5,702 bases of DNA from an uncultured Oscillospiraceae bacterium (GTDB lineage Bacteria; Bacillota; Clostridia; Oscillospirales; Acutalibacteraceae), in assembly GCA_900552285.1 (NCBI GenBank), contig URYV01000106.1:1-5702 (forward strand), written 5' to 3'. How positions within the stretch are numbered: the first letter of the stretch is position 1; each line of letters begins with the position of its first letter. The translations under genes and the position numbers were made by a program. Shown here one piece after another: positions 1 through 5,702 of the stretch. The notes below the pieces were generated by a model that saw nothing but the letters and a program-made list of their open reading frames with translations, was not told the origin of the DNA and searched no databases.

Positions 1-62
1 CTCAAAGACCAGAGTTCCGAATTGAAATCAAGAATAATTCCTATTTATTTTGAGAATATCTC

Positions 63-164
63 TCAGTTATGCTGTTTCAGGGCGCAGACCGCAATGCTCA
101 AAGCACTCCATGCCGCCTGATACATCAGGACAGCGGCCACCGACAGGGTGCCGATGCTGCCCGC
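63..164 (-). pseudogene. Possible C-terminal scrap of an unrelated membrane protein
   Basis: In a minus-strand frame different from the kinase, the DNA left of the kinase breakpoint reads about 34 residues (SIGTLSVAAVLM, then YQAAWSALSIAVCALKQHN) ending at TGA 65-63. This is a strongly hydrophobic helix with a short basic/polar tail, which is what the last transmembrane segment of a permease looks like. The kinase frame over the same bases gives an implausible His/Gly/Cys-rich tail. Upstream, this frame meets a stop just beyond the palindrome at 161-172, consistent with a junction there. I do not recognise a family. A short open hydrophobic frame could be chance, so confidence is low. Confidence 0.25.
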
Positions 165-1074
165 GTACGCGGTATGTTATCCCGTCCTTAATGTCGGCGT
201 TTATTTTGTGACCCCGCTCGGCCGCAAAATCGCAAAAGGAGTCGACAGCCTCTCTTGCCGCCGAGGAAATGTCAAAATCCGACATGACCGGCTGACCGCC
301 TTCGTCGGCCTTTGCAAGGGAAACAAGCGAGTCCACAAGCTTTTTCAGCTTGTCGGTCTGGTAAAGCGCCTTGTCTATCCACTTTTGCTTGCCCACATCC
401 ATTTCGAGCACGGTCAGCGAGGTGTTTATAACGGTTATGGGCGTTTTGAGCTCGTGGCTTGCGTCGGTTATAAATTGCTTTTGCCGCTCGTTTGCCTTGA
501 CCACCGGGTCGACGGCTTTTTTTGAAAAAAGCACAATACCCAGATATGCGAGGGCAACGCAAAAAACTGTGGCGGCGGCCGACAACCAAAGAATGGTCTT
601 TACCGACCGCATTTCGTTTTGACAGTCGAGAAAAATAACCATGTTTTTGTCGTCGCCGTTTTTGACGATATAGTATTTGTAATTGTATCCGCTTGTATAT
701 CCGAAACCTTCTCCGTGCCGCACCGCAATGTCAAGATATTCGCCGATGTCGTCTTCGGTGACGGCGGCGATGTTTTCCATGTTTGACATGACGAGGGTGC
801 CGTCGTCCTTATAGCGGAGCACAAAATATCTTGTGGAAAAGGGCGTTTCCGTGTTGAAGTGCCCGCCGGGAGGGTTTGAGGGTCCGCCGGGAGGAACGGT
901 TCGGTTTGTGGGTATCGTGCCTTGATTTTGATATATCATGGTCAGCGTGTCGCCGAGATTTTTGTCGGTGGAGATAAAATCGGCCGCATTAACGATAACG
1001 CTTAAAAGAATCATGGCAAGCGCCACCGACAGGGTTGCGATTATAATAAACTTTTTACGCAGCTTTTTAATCAT
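67..1074 (-). CDS. Sensor histidine kinase, 3'-truncated (no ATP-binding domain)
   Basis: Membrane sensor kinase of an OmpR/PhoB-type two-component system. From the ATG at 1074 it has 335 residues: basic N-terminus, TM1 about 8-30, an extracytoplasmic sensor about 31-159 with a Pro/Gly-rich stretch (PPGGPSNPPGGH, 62-73), TM2 about 160-183, almost no HAMP, then the H-box FITDASHELKTP with phospho-acceptor His207 and the HELKT motif. The dimerisation helices run to about 265. Family resemblance ends at ITYR (residue 302, near base 169). The remaining 33 residues (VRGQHRHPVGG...) are Cys/His/Gly-rich and resemble no kinase. N, G1, F and G2 boxes are absent, so it cannot autophosphorylate by itself. 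The start is fixed by GGAGG six bases upstream and by the 8-nt overlap with the regulator stop; an upstream in-frame ATG at 1113 has no such support. Kinase identity is sure; truncation (real or assembly) is nearly sure. Confidence 0.88.
   Translation of the reverse strand: MIKKLRKKFIIIATLSVALAMILLSVIVNAADFISTDKNLGDTLTMIYQNQGTIPTNRTVPPGGPSNPPGGHFNTETPFSTRYFVLRYKDDGTLVMSNMENIAAVTEDDIGEYLDIAVRHGEGFGYTSGYNYKYYIVKNGDDKNMVIFLDCQNEMRSVKTILWLSAAATVFCVALAYLGIVLFSKKAVDPVVKANERQKQFITDASHELKTPITVINTSLTVLEMDVGKQKWIDKALYQTDKLKKLVDSLVSLAKADEGGQPVMSDFDISSAAREAVDSFCDFAAERGHKINADIKDGITYRVRGQHRHPVGGRCPDVSGGMECFEHCGLRPETA
161..172. repeat. 12-bp perfect palindrome at the kinase breakpoint
   Basis: CCGCGTACGCGG is its own reverse complement. 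It lies exactly where the kinase reading frame stops resembling kinases (Arg302 codon at 171-169). It may be a recombination or amplification scar, or coincidence. It has no spacer to form a loop and no T-tract, so it is not a terminator. Confidence 0.6.
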
Positions 1075-1080
1075 GCCGTT

Positions 1081-1085
1081 CCTCC
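1081..1085 (-). promoter_or_regulatory. Ribosome binding site of the histidine kinase
   Basis: The minus strand reads GGAGG, then six bases (AACGGC), then ATG at 1074. This decides the kinase start and lies inside the end of the response regulator gene, as expected for a translationally coupled regulator-kinase pair. Confidence 0.85.
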
Positions 1086-1384
1086 AAAACATATCCCAGA
1101 CCTCGGTTGGCATATATCGACACCGCCGAACCGACGGATTTCAGTTTTTTGCGGAGATTTGAAATGTGAACCCAAACCACGTTTATTTCGGCTTCGCTGT
1201 CCCAGCCCCACACGCGCTCCATAATAAGGTCGGCCGACAGCACGGTGTTCGGGCGGCGCATGAACATTTCCATGACCTGAAATTCCCGTCCCGAAAGGCG
1301 GACCGAATTTGTGCCGCAGCTGAGCAGCCCCGAGCTTATGTTGAGCTTTAAATCGCCGAAGGAAATGACGGTTGGTGTAAAGTC

Positions 1385-1411
1385 CTCGCGGCGGCACCGA
1401 CCGCTCGGGAA
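1385..1411. other. Head-to-head junction between two 5'-truncated genes
   Basis: Left of this stretch the minus strand encodes the linker of a response regulator (RRED codons at about 1393-1382). Right of it the plus strand encodes a beta-helix protein already in full swing (TSVTGKV from 1411). Neither gene has its start, and the receiver domain, both promoters and the signal peptide expected between them are gone. No insertion sequence, target duplication or long repeat is visible. A 5-bp CGCGG at 1387-1391 also occurs at 168-172 beside the other breakpoint, which may be chance. Confidence 0.75.
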
Positions 1412-1428
1412 CCTCGGTTACCGGAAAG

Positions 1429-3045
1429 GTGACCGGTATAGACGGCACGAAGATCACCCTTTCGCTGGGCGAAATTTCCGAGAGCGAACAGGGCGGCGGG
1501 CAGGGAGGAACACCGCCCGAAATGCCGAGCGGAGATAATTCTTCGGAACAAAACGGACAGCCTCCCGAAAAACCCGACAATGACGCAAACGGCACACAGA
1601 ACGCTGCGCCTCAAGGCGGACAGGGCGGAAACATCGTCTTTACCGAAAGCGGCGAAAGCCTTACCGTCGACCTGAAAAACGCCGAGATCACCAAAGACAG
1701 CCAAAGCATTGATGTGAGCGACCTTGCCGAGGGCGATTACCTCACGGTTACCTACGGCAGCAAAAATACGGCCGAAAAAGCCGAGGTCTATACCTCTTCC
1801 GGCTCTGCGCCCGCAGGCGGCGGACAGGGATTCGGCGGCTCGACGGCTGTAACGCAGGGTGACAGCGCCAACACGCTGACCGAGGACGGAAGCTTTTCGG
1901 GCAGCACCTATCTCTCCTCCGGAGACGATGAAAACGCCTTGAGAATTGACGGGGCAACAGTCACTCTCGACGGCATTACGGTGGAAAAATCCGCCGGAGC
2001 AAGCTCCGACACCGAAAACGGCGATTTCTACGGAGTCAACGCCGCACTGCTTGCAACAAACGGCGCAATCGTCACAATCAAAAACGCAACGGTTAATTCT
2101 TCGGCTCAGAACGGCAACGGCGTTTTCAGCTACGGAAACGGAACAACCGTCAACATTTCCGATTCGAAAATAACCACCTCTGCCGATAATTCCGGCGGAA
2201 TTCAGACCACCGGCGGAGCGACTACCAACGCAACAAATCTGACCGTAAAAACCTCGGGCAACTCCTCTGCCGCCATACGTTCGGACAGGGGCGGCGGAAC
2301 GGTCAACGTCGATTCGGGAAGCTATGAGTCGAACGGATATAATTCCCCCGCAGTTTATTCCACCGCAAATATCACGGTGAAAAACGCGTCACTCACCGCC
2401 AACAATTCCGAGGCGGTCGTGGTGGAAGGAAAGAATTCGGTAACCCTTGAAAACTGCACGGTCTACGGAAACATGAGCGACACAAAGGGCTCAAGCTCGG
2501 ATGAAAACGTGCACAACGTTATGATTTATCAGTCCATGTCGGGTGACGCCGATGTGGGAACCTCCTCCTTCACGATGACGGGCGGAAGCCTTGAATCAAA
2601 CAACGGCGATATGGTCTATATCACCAACACCACCTGCAATCTTACCCTTTCGGAGGTCACCCTTAAAAACAACGACACCTCGGGACGGCTGCTTGTCGTC
2701 AGCGGAAACTCGGCCTCCAAGGGTTGGGGAACGGCCGGACAAAACGGCGCTCAGGTGACTTTTAAGGCCGAAAACCAAACACTTTCGGGCGTTATCGAGG
2801 TTGACAGTATTTCCACCCTTGACATGACCCTTTCGGCAGGCAGCGTTTTCACCGGAATGATCAACATCACCGAAAACGCGCAGGGCGGTTCGGCCGTTTC
2901 GAACAACGCCGTCGTAACCGTCGAAAGCGGCGCCGTCTGGAATCTCACCGGCGACTGCACCCTGACCTCCCTCACAAACAACGGAACGATCAATTTTAAC
3001 GGACACACCGTGACCCTTGCCGACGGAACCGTTCTTTCGGCATAA
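1429..3045 (+). CDS. Secreted/surface beta-helix protein, 5'-truncated
   Basis: Function unknown; by architecture a cell-surface or secreted fibrous protein, possibly a carbohydrate-binding or adhesin-like one. The frame is open from 1381. The first possible start is the GTG at 1429, giving 538 residues, but it lacks a spaced ribosome binding site and sits mid-domain (VTGKVTGIDGTKITLSLGE), so the true start and signal peptide are missing. Residues 1-120 look like a small beta domain (ending GDYLTVTYG) interrupted by a Gly/Pro/Gln linker at 21-67. A second GGGQG stretch at 130-134 precedes a parallel beta-helix from about 150 to 345, with rungs of roughly 25 residues (ATVTLDGITVEKS, IVTIKNATVNSS, TVNISDSKITTS, ITVKNASLTANN, SVTLENCTVYGN). 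Further strands run to the end, including a terminal cap (TLTSLTNNGTINFNGHTVTL). There is no LPXTG motif or C-terminal membrane anchor, so attachment, if any, depended on the lost N-terminus. Similar proteins are common in gut Clostridia. A terminator follows. Confidence 0.82.
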   Translation: MTGIDGTKITLSLGEISESEQGGGQGGTPPEMPSGDNSSEQNGQPPEKPDNDANGTQNAAPQGGQGGNIVFTESGESLTVDLKNAEITKDSQSIDVSDLAEGDYLTVTYGSKNTAEKAEVYTSSGSAPAGGGQGFGGSTAVTQGDSANTLTEDGSFSGSTYLSSGDDENALRIDGATVTLDGITVEKSAGASSDTENGDFYGVNAALLATNGAIVTIKNATVNSSAQNGNGVFSYGNGTTVNISDSKITTSADNSGGIQTTGGATTNATNLTVKTSGNSSAAIRSDRGGGTVNVDSGSYESNGYNSPAVYSTANITVKNASLTANNSEAVVVEGKNSVTLENCTVYGNMSDTKGSSSDENVHNVMIYQSMSGDADVGTSSFTMTGGSLESNNGDMVYITNTTCNLTLSEVTLKNNDTSGRLLVVSGNSASKGWGTAGQNGAQVTFKAENQTLSGVIEVDSISTLDMTLSAGSVFTGMINITENAQGGSAVSNNAVVTVESGAVWNLTGDCTLTSLTNNGTINFNGHTVTLADGTVLSA

Positions 3046-3070
3046 AAGAGGGCATAAACAAGCATTTCGA

Positions 3071-3106
3071 CCCCCGCGGCAGACAGATATTGCCACGGGG
3101 GCTTTT
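3071..3106 (+). terminator. Rho-independent terminator of the beta-helix gene
   Basis: The arms CCCCCGCGGCA (3071-3081) and TGCCACGGGGG (3091-3101) pair over 11 positions with a single C/A mismatch, around a 9-base loop, followed by CTTTT. It lies 25 bases after the TAA at 3045. The T-run is only on the plus-strand side, so it is directional, and it separates the beta-helix gene from the ABC unit. Confidence 0.88.
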
Positions 3107-3107
3107 A

Positions 3108-3136
3108 TTGCAATTTTCTTTAAAGTGTGGTAAAAT
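3108..3136 (+). promoter_or_regulatory. Likely sigma-A promoter of the ABC transporter unit
   Basis: TTGCAA (3108-3113), a 17-base spacer, and TAAAAT (3131-3136) preceded by TGG form an extended -10 promoter. Expected transcription start is near 3143, giving a leader of about 36 nt. It begins right behind the upstream terminator, as expected for an independent unit. The -35 match is 4 of 6, and the call rests on sequence pattern only. Confidence 0.6.
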
Positions 3137-3165
3137 AAACCGATTATTTGATTTGACGACCCTTT

Positions 3166-3172
3166 AAAGGAG
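3166..3172 (+). promoter_or_regulatory. Ribosome binding site of the ABC transporter
   Basis: AAAGGAG ends six bases before the GTG at 3179. It selects this GTG over the first ATG in frame, which lies within the N-terminal domain at residue 27. Confidence 0.85.
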
Positions 3173-3178
3173 AAAAAA

Positions 3179-5518
3179 GTGGCATTTTCAAAAAAGGCTG
3201 ATAAAAAAATAAATAAACTGCTCAAAAAAGCGGGACTTGACGCCGACGGCTGCGTCATGTTTACGAGCGGCGACATGGACGTCGACTGCGAATTCAGAGA
3301 AAGCTGGTTTTTGTTCGACGGCCGCGAGCTTTCGGCGGTTTATCTTCCGAAATTCACGGGGGTAAAAACCTTTGCGGGCTATCCCCACAGGGAAAACTAT
3401 GACTATCCTTCGGAAAACGAGCTTGAAATCGAAAAAATACCCATGGAAAGCATAGAAAGACTGTTTACCGTCGATCTTGCGGCGGGAGTTTTGCTTTGCG
3501 GGGAAATTGACGGTATTTGCCGCCGTCTTGCCGTGTTTTCGGCGGGAGCGGGCGCGGGAGCGAGAAAATTCTGCGAAGGCTTCGAAATTCTCAAAAGCGG
3601 AAAGGCCCTTCCCGAGGATTTCTATAAGGAAAAGGAAAATCCCGAGTTTTGCGAAAAGTGCGGAAGCCCTTACATAGACAGAGAACGGAGGATCTGCCCC
3701 AAGTGCACCGACACGAGGAGTCTTTTCTTCCGCACCATGTCCTATTTTAAAAATTACAAGGCGGCAATCGTGCTGCTTGTTTTGACATTTCTTGTGTCGG
3801 CGGGGGCAAATTCGCTGCTGCCGTATCTTTCGGGAACGGTCTATTTTGACGACGTGCTCGGGAAAAAATCTGATTTTACGGGCTTTTGGAGCCTTGCAAA
3901 GGGCGATTTTTTCTCGCTGCTTGTGCTCATGTGTATTGCCTTTGCGGCGGTAAGAATTCTTAATCTGCTGCTGACCATTGTGCAAAACGTCATTGTGGCC
4001 AAAATCGTGCCGAGGGTGGTTCGAAGCATAAAAAGCGACATTTTCGCCTCGCTTAAAAACCTGTCCATGCGATTTTTCACAAACCGCACGACGGGTTCGC
4101 TTATGACAAGGGTTATGAGCGACGCCAACGAGGTGACGGGGCTTTTCCTCGACATTCTTCCCGCAATCGTGGGGAATTTGGCAAACGTTGTTCTCACGGT
4201 GATTTTCATGGTGGCGCTCAATTGGCAGATGGCGGTCATGACCCTTGTTCTCACTCCGCTTCTTGTGGTTATAAGCGTCAAGCTGCATCCGCGGCTGTGG
4301 CATTTCTACGGCAAGCGCCACCGCGCCGAACGATCAATGAATTCAACCCTTAACGACAGTCTCACGGGCGTGCGCGTCATAAAGGCCTTCGGTAAGGAAG
4401 AACAGGCGATAAGAAACTTCGAAAACAAAAACGCTTTTGCGGGCAAAACCGAGGTCGACATAGTCAAATACGAAAACCGATATAATGCGGTTTACACCTC
4501 GGTTCAGAGCGTTATGCAGCTGGGCGTGTGGGGAATAGGCGCCTATCTTATACTCACGGGAACCGACACCCGTATGTCCTACGGCGTGCTTGCCACGTTT
4601 ATAGCCTATGTGGCGAGTCTTGCGGGACCCCTTGACTTTATGTCGAACGTTTTCCGCATGGTTGCTTCCTCCATGAACGCCTCTCAGCGTATTTTTGAAA
4701 TTATCGACGCCAAACCCGACGTCACCGAAAAGCCCGACGCTCTTTCCCTTGAAAACCCCAAGGGCGAGGTGGAACTTCGGGACGTGACCTTTTCCTATGA
4801 AAAGGGACACCCCGTTCTTCACAACATTTCTCTTAAGGTCGAGGCGGGGGAAATGCTCGGCATAGTCGGCCGCTCCGGCATGGGAAAATCCACCCTTGTC
4901 AGTCTCATTTCCCGTCTTTACGACCCCGACAGCGGGCAGGTGCTTATAGACGGTCACGACCTTAAGGATCTGACCTTTGACAGTCTTAAGGGGACCGTTG
5001 CCATGGTCTCTCAGGAAAGCTATATATTTATGGGCTCGGTGGCAGAGAACATCGCCTATGCCAAGCCCGGCGCGTCAAAGGAAGAAATTCTTGCCGCTGC
5101 GGCAGCGGCGGGAGCCCACGGCTTTATATGCAAATTCCCCGACGGCTACGACACGCTCATAGGTTCGGGCGGCCGTCAGCTTTCGGGCGGAGAGCGGCAG
5201 CGCCTTTCCCTTGCGAGAGCCATTCTTGCCGACCCGAAAATACTTATTCTCGACGAGGCCACCGCCGCCGTCGACACCGCCACCGAGCGCAACATTCAGC
5301 TTGCCCTCGATCGGCTTTCGAAAAACAGAACCACAATTTCCATTGCCCATCGCCTTTCCACCCTGAAAAATGCCGACAAGCTGGTTGTGCTTGACGGCGG
5401 ACGTGCGGTTGAGCAGGGAACCCACGAGCAGCTGATGGCTCTTGAGGGAATATACTTCAAGCTGCAGCAGCTCCAAAGCAGAGCGCTGTCTCTCGACGCA
5501 CAGGAAAGGAGAATGTAA
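3179..5518 (+). CDS. ABC exporter (fused membrane and ATPase domains) with N-terminal zinc-ribbon extension
   Basis: Half-transporter of the type I exporter (MsbA/LmrA-like) fold; it must dimerise, and the substrate is unknown. It has 779 residues against about 580-600 for the usual fused form. The extra ~190 are N-terminal: a Lys-rich start, a mixed alpha/beta domain (about 20-145, with GDMDVDCEFRESWFLF), then a CX2C-X11-CX2C zinc ribbon (Cys158, 161, 173, 176) just before TM1. The membrane domain has six helices, about 194-218, 243-272, 322-346, 348-368, 440-462 and 466-490. The ATPase is fully canonical: A-loop Tyr540, Walker A GRSGMGKST (564-572), Q-loop Gln612, signature LSGGERQ (668-674), Walker B ILILDE (688-693, catalytic Glu693), D-loop AAVD, H-switch His724. 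All catalytic residues are present, so a homodimer could be active. The ribbon may be regulatory or bind a partner. From memory, exporters with this extension in Clostridia can neighbour DUF1854 proteins; that is not shown here. Family identification is certain. Confidence 0.95.
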   Translation: MAFSKKADKKINKLLKKAGLDADGCVMFTSGDMDVDCEFRESWFLFDGRELSAVYLPKFTGVKTFAGYPHRENYDYPSENELEIEKIPMESIERLFTVDLAAGVLLCGEIDGICRRLAVFSAGAGAGARKFCEGFEILKSGKALPEDFYKEKENPEFCEKCGSPYIDRERRICPKCTDTRSLFFRTMSYFKNYKAAIVLLVLTFLVSAGANSLLPYLSGTVYFDDVLGKKSDFTGFWSLAKGDFFSLLVLMCIAFAAVRILNLLLTIVQNVIVAKIVPRVVRSIKSDIFASLKNLSMRFFTNRTTGSLMTRVMSDANEVTGLFLDILPAIVGNLANVVLTVIFMVALNWQMAVMTLVLTPLLVVISVKLHPRLWHFYGKRHRAERSMNSTLNDSLTGVRVIKAFGKEEQAIRNFENKNAFAGKTEVDIVKYENRYNAVYTSVQSVMQLGVWGIGAYLILTGTDTRMSYGVLATFIAYVASLAGPLDFMSNVFRMVASSMNASQRIFEIIDAKPDVTEKPDALSLENPKGEVELRDVTFSYEKGHPVLHNISLKVEAGEMLGIVGRSGMGKSTLVSLISRLYDPDSGQVLIDGHDLKDLTFDSLKGTVAMVSQESYIFMGSVAENIAYAKPGASKEEILAAAAAAGAHGFICKFPDGYDTLIGSGGRQLSGGERQRLSLARAILADPKILILDEATAAVDTATERNIQLALDRLSKNRTTISIAHRLSTLKNADKLVVLDGGRAVEQGTHEQLMALEGIYFKLQQLQSRALSLDAQERRM
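5505..5511 (+). promoter_or_regulatory. Ribosome binding site of the downstream gene
   Basis: AAAGGAG sits inside the last codons of the ABC transporter, eight bases before the ATG at 5520. The next gene is therefore probably translated from the same message and coupled to it. Confidence 0.85.
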
Positions 5519-5519
5519 A

Positions 5520-5702
5520 ATGTTTATGCCCCCTCCGCCTCCTCCGGGAGGTCATAGTGGCGGCGACGTCATAAAAAACGAAGAGCTTTTGACCGAAGAA
5601 ATGCTCGAGCTCAAGTTCTTAAATAAAGACAATGCGAGCTTTAAGCCCATCGCATTTGCAAACGACGTCATAAGCACGATTCTGCCTGCAAGCGCAGGGT
5701 TT
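5520..5702 (+). CDS. Unidentified protein, N-terminal part only (runs off the window)
   Basis: The ATG lies one base after the ABC stop codon, with a strong ribosome binding site, so it belongs to the same operon. The 61 visible residues begin MFMPPPPPPGGHSGGD, a six-proline run followed by a Gly/His linker. A charged stretch follows (KNEELLTEEMLELKFLNKDN), then a more hydrophobic segment to the edge (VISTILPASAGF). There is no signal peptide, so it is probably cytoplasmic. Position suggests a partner of the exporter: a second half-transporter or a small accessory protein. The phrase LKFLNKDNASF vaguely recalls the beginning of DUF1854 proteins, but the following residues do not continue that resemblance, so I leave it unnamed. 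A second ATG two codons downstream (5526) is less well spaced. Confidence 0.75.
   Translation, partial: MFMPPPPPPGGHSGGDVIKNEELLTEEMLELKFLNKDNASFKPIAFANDVISTILPASAGF

Larger units (their letters stand above)
1067..1417 (-). pseudogene. OmpR/PhoB-family response regulator, 5'-truncated (DNA-binding domain only)
   Basis: Transcription factor half of the two-component system. The open frame from the stop at 1420-1418 to TAA at 1069-1067 gives 116 residues. The last ~105 form a typical winged-helix effector domain: a linker (RREDFTP), the strand motif SFGDLKLN, LSGREFQVMEMFMRRP, LIMERVWGWDSE, the recognition helix NVVWVHISNLRKKL, and the wing motif NRGLGYVLEE. The roughly 120-residue receiver domain with the phospho-accepting Asp is absent: beyond about base 1393 the frame turns into PRFPSGRC, then a stop, with no receiver sequence. 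No full-length start exists; the Met at 1273 lies inside the domain. The stop overlaps the kinase start by 8 nt. Family assignment is confident. An isolated effector domain could bind DNA without phospho-control if expressed, but no promoter or ribosome binding site remains. Confidence 0.85.

Noticed and set aside
1..62. Promoter or terminator in the AT-rich left edge
   Set aside because: TTGAAA and TATTTA are only 14 bases apart, and the small GAGA/TCTC hairpin has a 4-bp stem without a T-run. Nothing here can be supported.
148..525. A 125-residue plus-strand frame opposite the kinase
   Set aside because: It is antisense to the clear kinase H-box region and has no ribosome binding site or family resemblance.
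1067..1417. Insertion sequence or integrase scar causing the regulator truncation
   Set aside because: No transposase, terminal inverted repeats or target duplication could be found around either breakpoint.
1429..1431. GTG as the genuine start of the beta-helix protein
   Set aside because: AAAGG abuts the GTG with no spacing, there is no signal peptide for a clearly exported type of protein, and homologous-looking sequence already begins upstream (TSVTGKV from 1411).
1957..2960. CRISPR-like or tandem DNA repeats in the beta-helix gene
   Set aside because: The repetition is at the protein level (beta-helix rungs); the DNA units diverge and have no regular spacers.
2596..3276. A 226-residue minus-strand frame across the beta-helix end and the intergenic region
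   Set aside because: It runs antisense through the terminator, the promoter and the start of the ABC gene, and has no domain. It is a shadow frame.
3188..4321. A 377-residue open frame antisense to the ABC transporter
   Set aside because: It mirrors the ABC gene, has a composition rich in His/Lys/Arg with no recognisable domain, and the plus strand there encodes unmistakable exporter sequence.
4343..4957. A 204-residue minus-strand frame inside the ABC gene
   Set aside because: It is antisense to the ABC membrane and nucleotide-binding regions and shows no protein-like features of its own.

Overview
The window looks like a piece of a Clostridia genome, probably a gut Oscillospirales/Ruminococcaceae-type Firmicute of moderate GC. 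This rests on AAAGGAG/GGAGG ribosome binding sites, GTG starts, a secreted Asn/Ser/Thr/Gly-rich beta-helix protein of a kind familiar from gut Firmicutes, and an ABC exporter with a cytoplasmic zinc-ribbon extension. No name can be given from the sequence alone.

Left part (1-1417, minus strand): remnants of an OmpR/PhoB-type two-component system. The response regulator keeps only its winged-helix DNA-binding domain, and its receiver half is missing. The histidine kinase overlaps it by 8 nt (ATGATTAA) and has a strong GGAGG site. It keeps two membrane segments, an extracytoplasmic sensor and the phospho-acceptor histidine. Family similarity stops just after the dimerisation helices, at a 12-bp palindrome (161-172), so the ATP-binding domain is missing. 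A different minus-strand frame at 63-164 encodes a hydrophobic tail that may be the end of an unrelated membrane protein.

Middle (about 1390-3045, plus strand): a long beta-helix surface/secreted protein. It enters abruptly without signal peptide or usable ribosome binding site. Its missing 5' end abuts the missing 5' end of the response regulator, so two genes pointing away from each other are joined through their interiors. The simplest reading is loss of a divergent intergenic region plus both gene starts, by a real deletion or by misassembly. A good rho-independent terminator follows the gene (3071-3106).

Right part (3108-5702, plus strand): an intact unit with its own extended -10 promoter, a GTG-started 779-residue ABC exporter (N-terminal domain, four-cysteine zinc ribbon, six-helix membrane domain, fully canonical ATPase), and one base after its stop the start of a translationally coupled gene that runs off the window. 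The stretches 1-62 and 3046-3178 contain no gene; the latter holds the terminator and promoter.

In the ancestral layout the two-component system and the beta-helix gene were probably divergent neighbours, perhaps regulator and target. The ABC unit looks independent. I did not find a convincing new biological system. The two breakpoints and the zinc-ribbon exporter with its unidentified partner are the points most worth checking.
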